From Bacteroidales bacterium (lineage in GTDB: Bacteria; Bacteroidota; Bacteroidia; Bacteroidales; UBA3663): a DNA stretch of 13,285 bases. Position numbers and translations under genes: made by a program. The notes under the pieces were generated by a model. The model saw only the letters and a program-made list of their open reading frames with translations, did no database searches and had not been told where the DNA came from. Positions 6,702-13,285 of the stretch are shown in pieces (within the stretch, counting starts at the first letter, position 1; each line of letters opens with the position of its first letter). Location: assembly GCA_004557315.1 (NCBI GenBank), contig SFEH01000058.1, positions 1 through 13,285 on the forward strand, read 5' to 3'.

Positions 6702-8033
6702 ATGAAAGAACATAAGGCGTTATTGAAATTAGGACTGCCAATCACAGTCGCTCAGTTGGGCTTGACCCTCCAGAACCTTGCTGACAATGTCATGGTCGGC
6801 CGTCACTCGACCGAGGAACTGGCAGCTGCAGGTTTGGTCAATAATCTCTTCATCCTTGCCATCCTGCTCACGCTCGGCTTTTCGATCGGAGCCGTGTCGC
6901 AGTTTGGTTCGCTCTACACCCAGAACAAGAAAGAGCGCATCGTCGAGATCCTCAAGAGCAGCATCGTTGCCAATTCCCTTCAGGGCATGGTCATCGTGGC
7001 CCTGCTCGTAGGGCTCTATTTCGTGCTCCCCTACATGGGACAGCCCGATGAGCTCTTGCCACTCATGCGCCCTTATCTCGTCATCCAGATATGCTCGTTG
7101 CCCTTCTTCTTCCTATCGGCGGCATTCCGTCAGATGACCGACAGCATCAACGACACCGTCGTCGATATGACCGTCATCCTCATTGCCAATGCCTGGAACA
7201 TCTTCTTCAACTGGGTGTTCATCTACGGCAATCTCGGAGCACCTGAACTCGGACTGATGGGAGCAGCATGGGCAACCTTCACCTCGCGCCTCATCATCTT
7301 CGTCCTCTATCTCTGTGTCTTCTTCTTCCGTCCGAAATACAAGGTCTATGTGCAATATTGGAAGACTGCCAGGATCCACATCGACGATGTCAAGCTCCTC
7401 AATCGACTGGGCTGGCCGATAGCCATCCAGATGGGCATGGAGACAGCCTCGTTCTCGCTCACCGCCATCATGATAGGCTGGCTTGGCACCAATGTGCTTG
7501 CCGCTCATCAGGTCATGATCAATGTGGCGAATGCCGTCTTCCTGACCTATGTGGGCATCTCCAACGCCGTGTCGATCCGTGTCAGCAACCACAACGGACT
7601 TCACAACATGGTAGGAGTGAAGCAGGCAGCATTCGCGGGCTGGCAGATCATCCTCTGCTTCGGACTCGTGCTCGGCACCACAGCCTTTTTCTTCTGCACC
7701 GAGATCTCGCGGCTCTTCACCGACTCGGAGGAAGTGTCGCTCATCGTCGGCTCTCTCGCCATTCCATTCTTGCTCTATCAGTTTGGCGATGGCATGCAAT
7801 GCACCTTCTCCAACGCCCTTCGCGGACTAGGCGATGTCAAGAAACTCATGCAGTATTCGTTCCTTGCCTACGTCGTCATCTCCCTTCCGCTGTCCTATCT
7901 CCTCGGCATCGTCTGCGGCTGGGGCGCCACAGGCATCTGGATGGGCTTCCCCTTCGGACTCACCACCGCCGGCATCCTCTATCTGCGTCGCTTCAGGTCG
8001 CTTTGCAAAAAATCCACCATCAATAATCAGTAA
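6702..8033 (+). CDS. MATE-family multidrug/cation efflux transporter (NorM-like)
   Basis: A 443-residue inner-membrane antiporter predicted to export drugs or organic cations using a Na+ or H+ gradient. I prefer the ATG at 6702 (MKEHKALLKLGLPITV) to the in-frame TTG at 6681, which abuts a hairpin arm. About 12 hydrophobic segments are visible in two six-helix halves split near residue 215. MATE hallmarks are LADNVMVGRHS (26-36) in the first half, AAHQV (267-271) at the matching place in the second, and GDGMQCTFSNALRGLGD (362-378). Length is normal. The last codons (INNQ) and the stop codon are part of a 7-bp tandem repeat, so the extreme C-terminus is repeat-encoded. Substrate unknown; it does not obviously belong functionally with its neighbours. 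Confidence 0.92.
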   Translation: MKEHKALLKLGLPITVAQLGLTLQNLADNVMVGRHSTEELAAAGLVNNLFILAILLTLGFSIGAVSQFGSLYTQNKKERIVEILKSSIVANSLQGMVIVALLVGLYFVLPYMGQPDELLPLMRPYLVIQICSLPFFFLSAAFRQMTDSINDTVVDMTVILIANAWNIFFNWVFIYGNLGAPELGLMGAAWATFTSRLIIFVLYLCVFFFRPKYKVYVQYWKTARIHIDDVKLLNRLGWPIAIQMGMETASFSLTAIMIGWLGTNVLAAHQVMINVANAVFLTYVGISNAVSIRVSNHNGLHNMVGVKQAAFAGWQIILCFGLVLGTTAFFFCTEISRLFTDSEEVSLIVGSLAIPFLLYQFGDGMQCTFSNALRGLGDVKKLMQYSFLAYVVISLPLSYLLGIVCGWGATGIWMGFPFGLTTAGILYLRRFRSLCKKSTINNQ

Positions 8034-8059
8034 TCAATAATCAATAATCAATCAATCAG
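8021..8059 (+). repeat. 7-bp tandem repeat spanning the MATE stop codon
   Basis: CAATAAT (8021), CAGTAAT (8028), CAATAAT (8035), CAATAAT (8042), then a shift to 4-bp units CAAT CAAT CAGT (8049-8060). The MATE stop TAA (8031-8033) lies in the second unit. This is the third short-period repeat in the window located at a gene's 3' end. Confidence 0.8.
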
Positions 8060-8088
8060 TCATCTTTACTTGTCAAAATAAAAATCTT

Positions 8089-8188
8089 GAATGCATAGAG
8101 ATATTATAAAAATGAAAAAATTGATTTTTTTGGGGCAATCTTATACAAGAGATTTGATTTTTTATTATCTTTACACCCCGAATGCATA
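8089..8188 (+). promoter_or_regulatory. carB promoter region with direct repeats
   Basis: TATCTTTA (8166-8173), one base from TAnnTTTG and followed by CACCCC, is the likely -7 element; no TTTG sits at the -33 spacing. Around it are two exact direct repeats: GAATGCATA at 8089-8097 and 8180-8188, the second falling at the expected transcript start, and TTGATTTTTT at 8121-8130 and 8154-8163. These could be regulator sites for a pyrimidine or arginine pathway gene, but I recognise no known operator. Confidence 0.5.
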
Positions 8189-8233
8189 TAATAGGTAAAG
8201 CAAAATCAATCATTTTTATAAAAAACACAAGTA

Positions 8234-11200
8234 ATGAAAACCAAAATTAACAAGGTGTTGGTGCTCGGATCTGGTGCGCTCAAAATCGGCCAGGCAGGCG
8301 AGTTCGATTACAGTGGTTCGCAGGCTTTGAAAGCATTGCGTGAAGAAGGCATCAGTTCGGTGTTGGTCAATCCAAACATTGCGACTATCCAGACAAGTGA
8401 AGGTATTGCCGACAAGGTTTATTTCCAGCCGGTCAACACTCACTTCGTGACTGAAATCATCAAGAAGGAGCGTCCTGATGGTATCCTCCTCGCATTCGGT
8501 GGCCAGACAGCACTCAACTGTGGTACGGAACTTTTCCAGAAGGGTATCCTCAAGGAGTATGGCGTTCAGGTACTCGGCACATCGGTCGAGGCCATCATGG
8601 ATACCGAAGACCGCGACCTCTTCGTCAAGAAGCTCAATGAGGTAGGGCTCAAGTCGCCTGTCTCTCATGCCGTTGAGAGCATGGACGAAGCTCTCAAGGC
8701 TGCCCGCGAGATCGGTTTCCCAATCATGATCCGTTCGGCTTATGCCCTTGGCGGACTCGGTTCTGGTATTTGCAAGGACGAGAAGGCATTCGTAGAGCTT
8801 GCAGAGTCAGCATTCACTTTCGCTCCACAGATCCTTGTTGAAGAGAGTCTGAAGGGCTGGAAGGAAATCGAGTTTGAGGTGATCCGCGATGCCAACGACC
8901 ATTGCTTTACAGTGGCTTCGATGGAGAACTTCGACCCTCTCGGAATCCACACTGGCGAATCGATCGTTGTGGCTCCTACCTGTTCGCTCACCAAGGAGCA
9001 GGTTGAGTTCCTCCAGGGCATCAGCCGCAAGTGCGTGCGTCACCTCGGCATCGTAGGTGAGTGCAACATCCAGTTTGCGTTCAATGCCGAGACCAACGAC
9101 TACCGCATCATCGAGGTCAACGCTCGTCTCTCACGCAGCTCGGCTCTCGCATCAAAGGCAACAGGCTATCCTCTCGCATTCGTGGCTGCCAAGATAGCTC
9201 TTGGCTACACTCTCGACCAGATAGGCGAGATGGGCACTCCAAACTCAGCTTATGTGGCTCCTTCGCTCGACTATATGATCTGCAAGATCCCACGCTGGGA
9301 CCTCACCAAGTTTGCAGGCGTGTCACGTCAGATCGGTTCGTCGATGAAGTCGGTCGGCGAGATCATGTCAATCGGCCGCAGCTTCGAGGAGATGATCCAG
9401 AAGGGTCTGCGCATGATAGGTCAGGGCATGCACGGCTTCGTGGGCAACGACCACACTCGCTTCGAGAACCTCGACGAGGAGCTTGCCAACCCTACCGACC
9501 TCCGTATCTTCGCCATTGCCCAGGCATTGGAAGAGGGCTACAGCATCGAGAAGATTGAGTCGCTCACCAAGATTGACCCTTGGTTCCTCACTCGTCTCAA
9601 GCACATCGTTGACCTCAAGAACGAGCTCCTTGCTTACAACTCGCTCGACGAGATCTCGGACGAGAAGATGCGCGAAGTCAAGGCTTGCGGCTTCTCTGAC
9701 TTCCAGATCGCACGCTTCGTCTTGAAGAGCAAGGACAGCATGGAGAAGGCCAACCTTGAGGTGCGTCGCAACCGTAAGCAGCGTGGCATCCTCCCTACAG
9801 TCCGCCGCATCGAAACCGTGGCAGGCGACCATCCAGAACTCACCAACTATCTCTATTTCACATATCTCGGCGAGGTTGAGCCAACCAATACCGACACTCT
9901 CACTACCGAAGAGTGGAAGGCACGTTGCCTCAAGCCACAGGAACATTCGATCGAATGGTACAAGAACGAGAAGTCGGTCATCGTGCTCGGTTCGGGTGCT
10001 TACCGCATCGGCTCATCGGTTGAGTTCGACTGGTGTTCGGTCAATGCCATCAACACTGCTCGCAAGCAGGGCTACAAGTCGATCATGATCAACTACAACC
10101 CTGAGACCGTATCGACCGACTATGACATGTGCGACCGTCTCTATTTCGACGAGCTCTCGCTTGAGCGCGTGCTCGATGTCATCGACCTTGAGTCGCCACG
10201 CGGCGTCATAGTTTCGGTGGGCGGACAGATCCCTAACAACCTCGCGATGAAGCTCCATCGTCAGGGAGTGCCTGTGCTCGGCACATCGCCACTCGACATC
10301 GACCGTGCAGAGAACCGCGACAAGTTCTCGGCAATGCTCGACAAGCTCGGCATCGACCAGCCGGCATGGCGTGCCCTCACCAGCATGGACGACATCAAGG
10401 ACTTCGTTGCCAAGGTGGGCTTCCCTGTGCTCGTGCGTCCGTCGTACGTCCTTTCGGGTGCAGCGATGAACGTCTGCTACGACGATGAGCAGCTTGAGCG
10501 TTTCCTCGGCATGGCTACCGAAGTGTCGAAAGACTTCCCTGTTGTCGTATCGCAGTTCATGCAGGACACCAAGGAGATCGAGTTCGATGCCGTTGCCGAC
10601 AAGGGAGAGGTAGTGGAATATGCCATCTCTGAGCATGTCGAATATGCTGGTGTTCACTCGGGCGATGCCACTATGGTCTTCCCTGCCCAGAACATCTATT
10701 TCTCGACCGTGCGTCAGATCAAGAAGATTGCCCGTCGCATCGCAGCCGAGCTCAACATCTCTGGACCGTTCAACATCCAGTTCCTTGCCAAGAACCGCGA
10801 GGTCAAGGTCATCGAGTGCAACCTCCGTGCTTCACGTTCGTTCCCATTCGTTTCGAAGATCCTGAAGCGCAACTTCATCGAGACAGCAACCAAGATCATG
10901 CTCGACGCGCCATATAGCCGTCCTGACCGCAGCGAGTTCGACATCGACCGCATCGGTGTCAAGGCATCGCAGTTCTCGTTCAACCGTCTTTCCAACACCG
11001 ACCCAGTGCTCGGCGTGGATATGAGCTCGACGGGCGAGGTAGGCTGTCTTGGCGACGACCTCAACGAGGCATTACTCAACGCGCTCATCGCCACTGGCTA
11101 CAGCATTCCGAAGCAGAACATCCTTCTCTCATCGGGTGGTGCCAAGGGCAAGGTTCAGCTCCTTGAGCCAGCACAGAACCTTGTGAAGAACGGCTACAAC

Positions 11201-11518
11201 ATCTATGCTACGGCAGGTACTGCCAAGTTCCTCAAGGACAATGGCGTAGAGTGTACTACGGTGAGCTGGCCAGACGAGAATGGCGAAAACAACGTCATCG
11301 ACCTCATGGCTCAGCATAAGTTCGATCTCATCATCAACATTCCGAAGAACCAGACCAAGCGCGAGCTGACCAATGGCTATCACATCCGTCGTAACGCTAT
11401 CGACCACAATATCCCATTGATCACCAATGCCCGCCTTGCCAAGGCCTTCATCGAGGCGTTCTGCGCCCTCAAGCTCGAAGACATCAAGATCAAGAGCTGG
11501 CAGGAATACAATGCATGA
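8234..11518 (+). CDS. carB: carbamoyl-phosphate synthase large subunit, CPS1/eukaryote-like type
   Basis: A 1094-residue cytoplasmic enzyme that makes carbamoyl phosphate from bicarbonate, two ATP and ammonia (usually from a CarA glutaminase) for pyrimidine and arginine synthesis. Order: first ATP-grasp half (1-400; RSAYALGGLGSG at 167-178, EVNARLSRSSALASKATGYPL at about 294-314), oligomerisation domain (401-555; LTKIDPWFL 444-452), second ATP-grasp half (580-945; RPSYVLSGAAMNV 735-747, ECNLRASRSFPFVSK 861-875), allosteric MGS-like domain (946-1094). Several blocks follow human CPS1 rather than E. coli CarB: IGSSVEFDW (592-600), GGQIPNNLA (663-671), NYLYFTY (538-544). A linker of roughly 25 extra residues lies before VIVLGSGAY. 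No carA is next to it. It has its own promoter and a strong terminator. The many long open frames overlapping it are shadows. Confidence 0.96.
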   Translation: MKTKINKVLVLGSGALKIGQAGEFDYSGSQALKALREEGISSVLVNPNIATIQTSEGIADKVYFQPVNTHFVTEIIKKERPDGILLAFGGQTALNCGTELFQKGILKEYGVQVLGTSVEAIMDTEDRDLFVKKLNEVGLKSPVSHAVESMDEALKAAREIGFPIMIRSAYALGGLGSGICKDEKAFVELAESAFTFAPQILVEESLKGWKEIEFEVIRDANDHCFTVASMENFDPLGIHTGESIVVAPTCSLTKEQVEFLQGISRKCVRHLGIVGECNIQFAFNAETNDYRIIEVNARLSRSSALASKATGYPLAFVAAKIALGYTLDQIGEMGTPNSAYVAPSLDYMICKIPRWDLTKFAGVSRQIGSSMKSVGEIMSIGRSFEEMIQKGLRMIGQGMHGFVGNDHTRFENLDEELANPTDLRIFAIAQALEEGYSIEKIESLTKIDPWFLTRLKHIVDLKNELLAYNSLDEISDEKMREVKACGFSDFQIARFVLKSKDSMEKANLEVRRNRKQRGILPTVRRIETVAGDHPELTNYLYFTYLGEVEPTNTDTLTTEEWKARCLKPQEHSIEWYKNEKSVIVLGSGAYRIGSSVEFDWCSVNAINTARKQGYKSIMINYNPETVSTDYDMCDRLYFDELSLERVLDVIDLESPRGVIVSVGGQIPNNLAMKLHRQGVPVLGTSPLDIDRAENRDKFSAMLDKLGIDQPAWRALTSMDDIKDFVAKVGFPVLVRPSYVLSGAAMNVCYDDEQLERFLGMATEVSKDFPVVVSQFMQDTKEIEFDAVADKGEVVEYAISEHVEYAGVHSGDATMVFPAQNIYFSTVRQIKKIARRIAAELNISGPFNIQFLAKNREVKVIECNLRASRSFPFVSKILKRNFIETATKIMLDAPYSRPDRSEFDIDRIGVKASQFSFNRLSNTDPVLGVDMSSTGEVGCLGDDLNEALLNALIATGYSIPKQNILLSSGGAKGKVQLLEPAQNLVKNGYNIYATAGTAKFLKDNGVECTTVSWPDENGENNVIDLMAQHKFDLIINIPKNQTKRELTNGYHIRRNAIDHNIPLITNARLAKAFIEAFCALKLEDIKIKSWQEYNA

Positions 11519-11603
11519 CCCGAAGACAAAGATTGCATGCTTCACTTCCGTTGTTGCTCAACGTCATTGAATGGGCAATGATGGGTGATGCAGGAAAATG
11601 ATA

Positions 11604-11647
11604 AAGTAGGAAGGAAACGATTGAGTTTCCTTCCTACTTGTTTTTTT
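11604..11647 (+). terminator. strong intrinsic terminator of carB
   Basis: A perfect 15-bp stem, AAGTAGGAAGGAAAC (11604-11618) with GTTTCCTTCCTACTT (11625-11639), loop GATTGA, followed by G and seven T. It lies 86 nt after the carB stop and prevents read-through into the convergent HEPN gene. Confidence 0.95.
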
Positions 11648-11676
11648 GAGAAAATGTGGGAGATGGATGCCAAATT

Positions 11677-11702
11677 GAGGGAAGAAAGGGAAAAGGGAAG
11701 GG
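11677..11702 (+). other. 26-nt pure purine tract
   Basis: An uninterrupted A/G run between the two convergent terminators, made of GGGAA-like units. It is roughly mirror-symmetric. No coding or known regulatory function is seen; it simply marks part of the carB-HEPN spacer. Confidence 0.5.
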
Positions 11703-11710
11703 CTGTCGAG

Positions 11711-11745
11711 AAAGAAAAGATGGGGAGATTGAGTCACCCCATCTT
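11711..11745 (-). terminator. intrinsic terminator of the Abi_2 gene
   Basis: On the minus strand AAGATGGGG (11745-11737) pairs with CCCCATCTT (11725-11717) over 9 bp around an 11-nt loop. The T-rich run TTCTTT follows. It begins 12 nt past the stop codon at 11758. Confidence 0.75.
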
Positions 11746-11757
11746 GAAATATTGACT

Positions 11758-12663
11758 TTAGCTTTGAGTGCTCCAGAGTGGTTCGTCCTGCCAGTTCTGT
11801 GGAAAACCCATGGCGGTCACGTCAACAGAAGGGTATTTATCAAGCAAAGACTTGAACCTTGTAACAAAAGTATTGTTAGGATTGATTGTCTGCAAGAGAT
11901 ACAGGATTATCGACAAAACATAATAGACTTTCTTCGTGTCACTTGGTATAGAGACAAATGGCAGCCTTGTTCGACGCGGGACAATTGCGTTGATGCTGAG
12001 CCGCCTATTCCATAATCGACTATGATGAGCGCATATGTTGCGAACATAGACTATGGAATGCAGCCATGATTCAAGGACACTGTCGGACACTCCGTAGAAG
12101 TTTGCCACATGACGGCGTGCGTGTCCTGCTCTTAGCCAATGGTAGATCATTGAGAGTGTTCCAAAGGAACTAACCTCAAATGTCATCCATGTGGGAGGAA
12201 ATGGGTTGGCATAGGTACTTCTGAATTGTATGATTGCATCGTCATCACTGCGATGGAGTTCATCTTTAAGATTACGCAACAGGGAGGTGTGGCGATTTGC
12301 ATCACGAAAATTTGCCACGTCAGCAAACCAAAAAATGCCAGCATCACCAGCCATGGTGAGTGATAATTGAGTCCGGATGGAAACCTCAATCTTTTCCAAC
12401 TCCGAACAAACCATCTTGCGGAACTCGGAATCGAATTTATAAAGAGTATATGCTTGTTCAAATGTAGCTCCAGACTTAAAACATCTGCTATTATGTTGTC
12501 TAAATGGCTTCAAATAACTCTTAAGACGGAACATACTGATGTGGTTCAACAAGTGTTTTGCACGACTCTCGTTCTCAAATGACAAACCCTCGGACTTCAA
12601 GAGTTGTATTTGCTCTTCAACCGTAATATGCGGCTGGTTGTAGTATTTTAATGTCATGTCCAT
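11758..12663 (-). CDS. Abi_2 family (AbiD/AbiF-like) HEPN-domain protein
   Basis: A 301-residue protein of the Abi_2 family, related to lactococcal AbiD/AbiF phage abortive-infection proteins and part of the HEPN superfamily, whose active members are metal-independent RNases. The N-terminus (KYYNQPHITVEEQIQLLKSEGL, 6-27) and RLKSYLKPF (46-54) match the family opening. The key motif is RNICAHHSRLWNR at 208-220: Arg208-Asn209 with His213/His214 gives the HEPN Rx4-6H catalytic signature, apparently intact. Full length. The start is the ATG at 12663; a second ATG two codons on (12657) is an alternative. Base composition looks more A/T-rich than carB, with less C-ending codon bias, by eye, suggesting acquisition. 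It faces carB and lies downstream of a phage-like peptidase gene on the same strand. RNase and anti-phage roles are inferred from family, not shown here. Confidence 0.85.
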   Translation of the reverse strand: MDMTLKYYNQPHITVEEQIQLLKSEGLSFENESRAKHLLNHISMFRLKSYLKPFRQHNSRCFKSGATFEQAYTLYKFDSEFRKMVCSELEKIEVSIRTQLSLTMAGDAGIFWFADVANFRDANRHTSLLRNLKDELHRSDDDAIIQFRSTYANPFPPTWMTFEVSSFGTLSMIYHWLRAGHARRHVANFYGVSDSVLESWLHSIVYVRNICAHHSRLWNRRLSINAIVPRRTRLPFVSIPSDTKKVYYVLSIILYLLQTINPNNTFVTRFKSLLDKYPSVDVTAMGFPQNWQDEPLWSTQS

Positions 12664-12720
12664 AAAAAAAATAAACTTACCCTGAGCGCGCTGTTCTTAC
12701 GGGAAGCGGGGTAAGTATGT
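12664..12720 (-). promoter_or_regulatory. terminator-like leader hairpin directly before the HEPN gene start
   Basis: On the minus strand ACTTACCC (12716-12709) pairs perfectly with GGGTAAGT (12682-12675); inner CGCT (12708-12705)/AGCG (12692-12689) can stack on it. TTTATTTTTTTT (12675-12664) follows and touches the ATG at 12663. A competing small hairpin is possible because a loop GTAAG (12700-12696) can pair with the same CTTAC (12715-12711). The layout resembles a transcription attenuator with mutually exclusive folds. The structure is seen; the function is inference. Confidence 0.55.
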
Positions 12721-12725
12721 TGCTG

Positions 12726-12757
12726 CAAAGATAAGGCATTTATTTGGATTGTGCAAG
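12726..12757 (-). promoter_or_regulatory. Bacteroidetes promoter for the HEPN gene
   Basis: On the minus strand CTTG (12757-12754) is followed after 20 bp by TATCTTTG (12733-12726), matching TTTG-N19-21-TAnnTTTG with one mismatch in the -33 element. Transcription should start near 12719, right at the leader hairpin. Confidence 0.75.
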
Positions 12758-12978
12758 GGTTTTGAGGGAAAAGTGAGGAATTGGAGGTGGTTTTTAACAG
12801 ATGTTGGGTGTTTCGAGATGCAAAATGCGGCATCTGCAAACCAAAGTTGGTCATCTACAAACCTGTAGTACCCTAAATATAGTTGAATGGATTTTAACTT
12901 AACCCCTTCTATGGGTTGAATAACAGTTTGACAACTTTGACAAATTATAGCAACTCGGAAATTCAACAGAATAGACAG
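12758..12978. other. gene-free spacer
   Basis: With the promoter and leader to its left this makes a 363-nt gap between genes. I see no credible gene. It holds a 6-bp inverted repeat AGATGC (12816-12821)/GCATCT (12830-12835) and a spaced direct repeat TTTGACAA (12927-12934 and 12936-12943), neither with a clear role. Confidence 0.5.
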
Positions 12979-13013
12979 AAAAAAAATCCCAGCATATATC
13001 GATATGCTGGGAT
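12979..13013 (-). terminator. intrinsic terminator of the M15 peptidase gene
   Basis: A perfect 12-bp stem ATCCCAGCATAT (12986-12997) / ATATGCTGGGAT (13002-13013) with a 4-nt loop. Read on the minus strand it runs into eight T (12986-12979). It begins 14 nt after the stop codon. Confidence 0.9.
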
Positions 13014-13026
13014 ATGTTTTATCTGG

Positions 13027-13285
13027 TCAGTTCTTCTTCATGTAGTAAACCACGTGGTGGCGGTTGAGCTTCGGGTCGCGACGGCACGAGACGTGGATCC
13101 AGAAGTCGAGGTGATTGGAGGTTTCAAGAATGAGCTGATCGTAGTCGGTGTTGTACTTGAGGAAGTCGAACCACTTGCGAGCCTCGTCCATGTCGGTGTG
13201 ACGCTCTCCGTCATGCCACTTGAAGGAAGTGACAGGCAGACGGATATCAGCAGCTTCACCGAACTTGTGCTGCGAGTTCTTGCTG
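13027..13285 (-). CDS. M15-family zinc peptidase, C-terminal part (5' end beyond window)
   Basis: The last 85 codons of a gene entering from the right edge on the minus strand, ending at TGA (13029-13027). The reading begins SKNSQHKFGEAADIRLP and contains NHLDFWIHVSCR near the end. SxHxxGxAxDI followed by WIHVS is the zinc-binding signature of the M15 (M15_3-like) peptidoglycan peptidases; ligands would be His6 and Asp13 of the visible fragment and His64 in WIH. Such enzymes cleave peptidoglycan peptides and in Bacteroidetes are often prophage or mobile-element lysis genes, though chromosomal versions exist. The N-terminus and any signal peptide are outside the window. It ends MKKN and has a strong terminator. 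The frame is chosen over an overlapping serine/threonine-rich shadow because only it carries these motifs. Confidence 0.82.
   Translation of the reverse strand, partial: SKNSQHKFGEAADIRLPVTSFKWHDGERHTDMDEARKWFDFLKYNTDYDQLILETSNHLDFWIHVSCRRDPKLNRHHVVYYMKKN

Noticed and set aside
7113..7799. Long minus-strand frame, and a 252-codon plus-strand frame at 7268-8026, over the MATE gene
   Set aside because: His/Arg/Ser- or Asp/Glu-rich low-complexity translations typical of off-frame readings of codon-biased genes.
9368..9946. Several long frames within carB on both strands
   Set aside because: carB is intact and full length; these are shadows with no family resemblance.
11677..11702. Triplex-forming (H-DNA) element
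   Set aside because: Only 26 bases with imperfect mirror symmetry; too little to support more than a note.
11656..12015. 119-codon plus-strand frame across the carB-HEPN spacer
   Set aside because: It begins in the purine tract, crosses a terminator and is mostly antisense to the HEPN gene.
12927..12950. Sigma70-like TTGACA and TATA-type words on the plus strand
   Set aside because: The spacing is wrong, the host type uses TTTG/TAnnTTTG promoters, and no plus-strand gene follows.
12697..12966. 89-codon minus-strand frame upstream of the HEPN gene
   Set aside because: It covers the promoter and leader hairpin, and the translation has no recognisable features.
13038..13259. Ser/Thr-rich 73-codon minus-strand frame
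   Set aside because: The adjacent frame carries the M15 zinc motifs and ends neatly before a strong terminator.

Overview
The window looks like chromosomal DNA from a gut-type Bacteroidales bacterium, most likely Prevotella or a close relative. Four genes (outer-membrane protein, esterase, AspT-family transporter, HEPN gene) are preceded by the Bacteroidetes -7 promoter element TAnnTTTG, mostly as TATCTTTGC, and a fifth (carB) by the one-mismatch form TATCTTTA. Start codons mostly lack a strong Shine-Dalgarno sequence, the lipoprotein has a Bacteroidetes-style tail after its lipid cysteine, and A/T-rich spacers separate C-ending-codon genes. Genus is inference; no rRNA or tRNA is present.

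Left part (1-4781, + strand): a regulatory-looking leader packed with TGCAC/GTGCA half-sites precedes a FadL/OmpP1-type outer-membrane channel, which ends at a strong intrinsic terminator. A consensus promoter then drives a lipoprotein type-B carboxylesterase. It is followed, with no visible terminator, by 5-formyltetrahydrofolate cyclo-ligase and a free-standing B3/B4 (PheRS editing-domain-like) protein. These three could be one transcription unit, but nothing in their functions obviously links them.

Middle part (4782-11647, + strand): an AspT/YidE-type transporter with two RCK_C domains, a NorM-type MATE efflux pump, and a full-length carbamoyl-phosphate synthase large subunit (carB). CarB has its own promoter, no carA beside it, and a perfect 15-bp terminator. 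Its sequence follows the eukaryotic/CPS1 type rather than the E. coli type and keeps most residues of the human N-acetylglutamate site.

Right part (11648-13285, - strand): an Abi_2 (AbiD/AbiF-like) HEPN-family gene converges on carB, and the 3' end of an M15-type zinc peptidase gene (cut by the window edge) lies beyond it. Each has its own intrinsic terminator. The HEPN gene has a very short leader made almost entirely of a terminator-like hairpin and U-run directly touching the start codon. This is the best candidate in the window for an undescribed regulatory device.

Three spacers in this window carry three different short-period tandem repeats (8, 9 and 7 bp), each starting at or within a few bases of the upstream stop codon.
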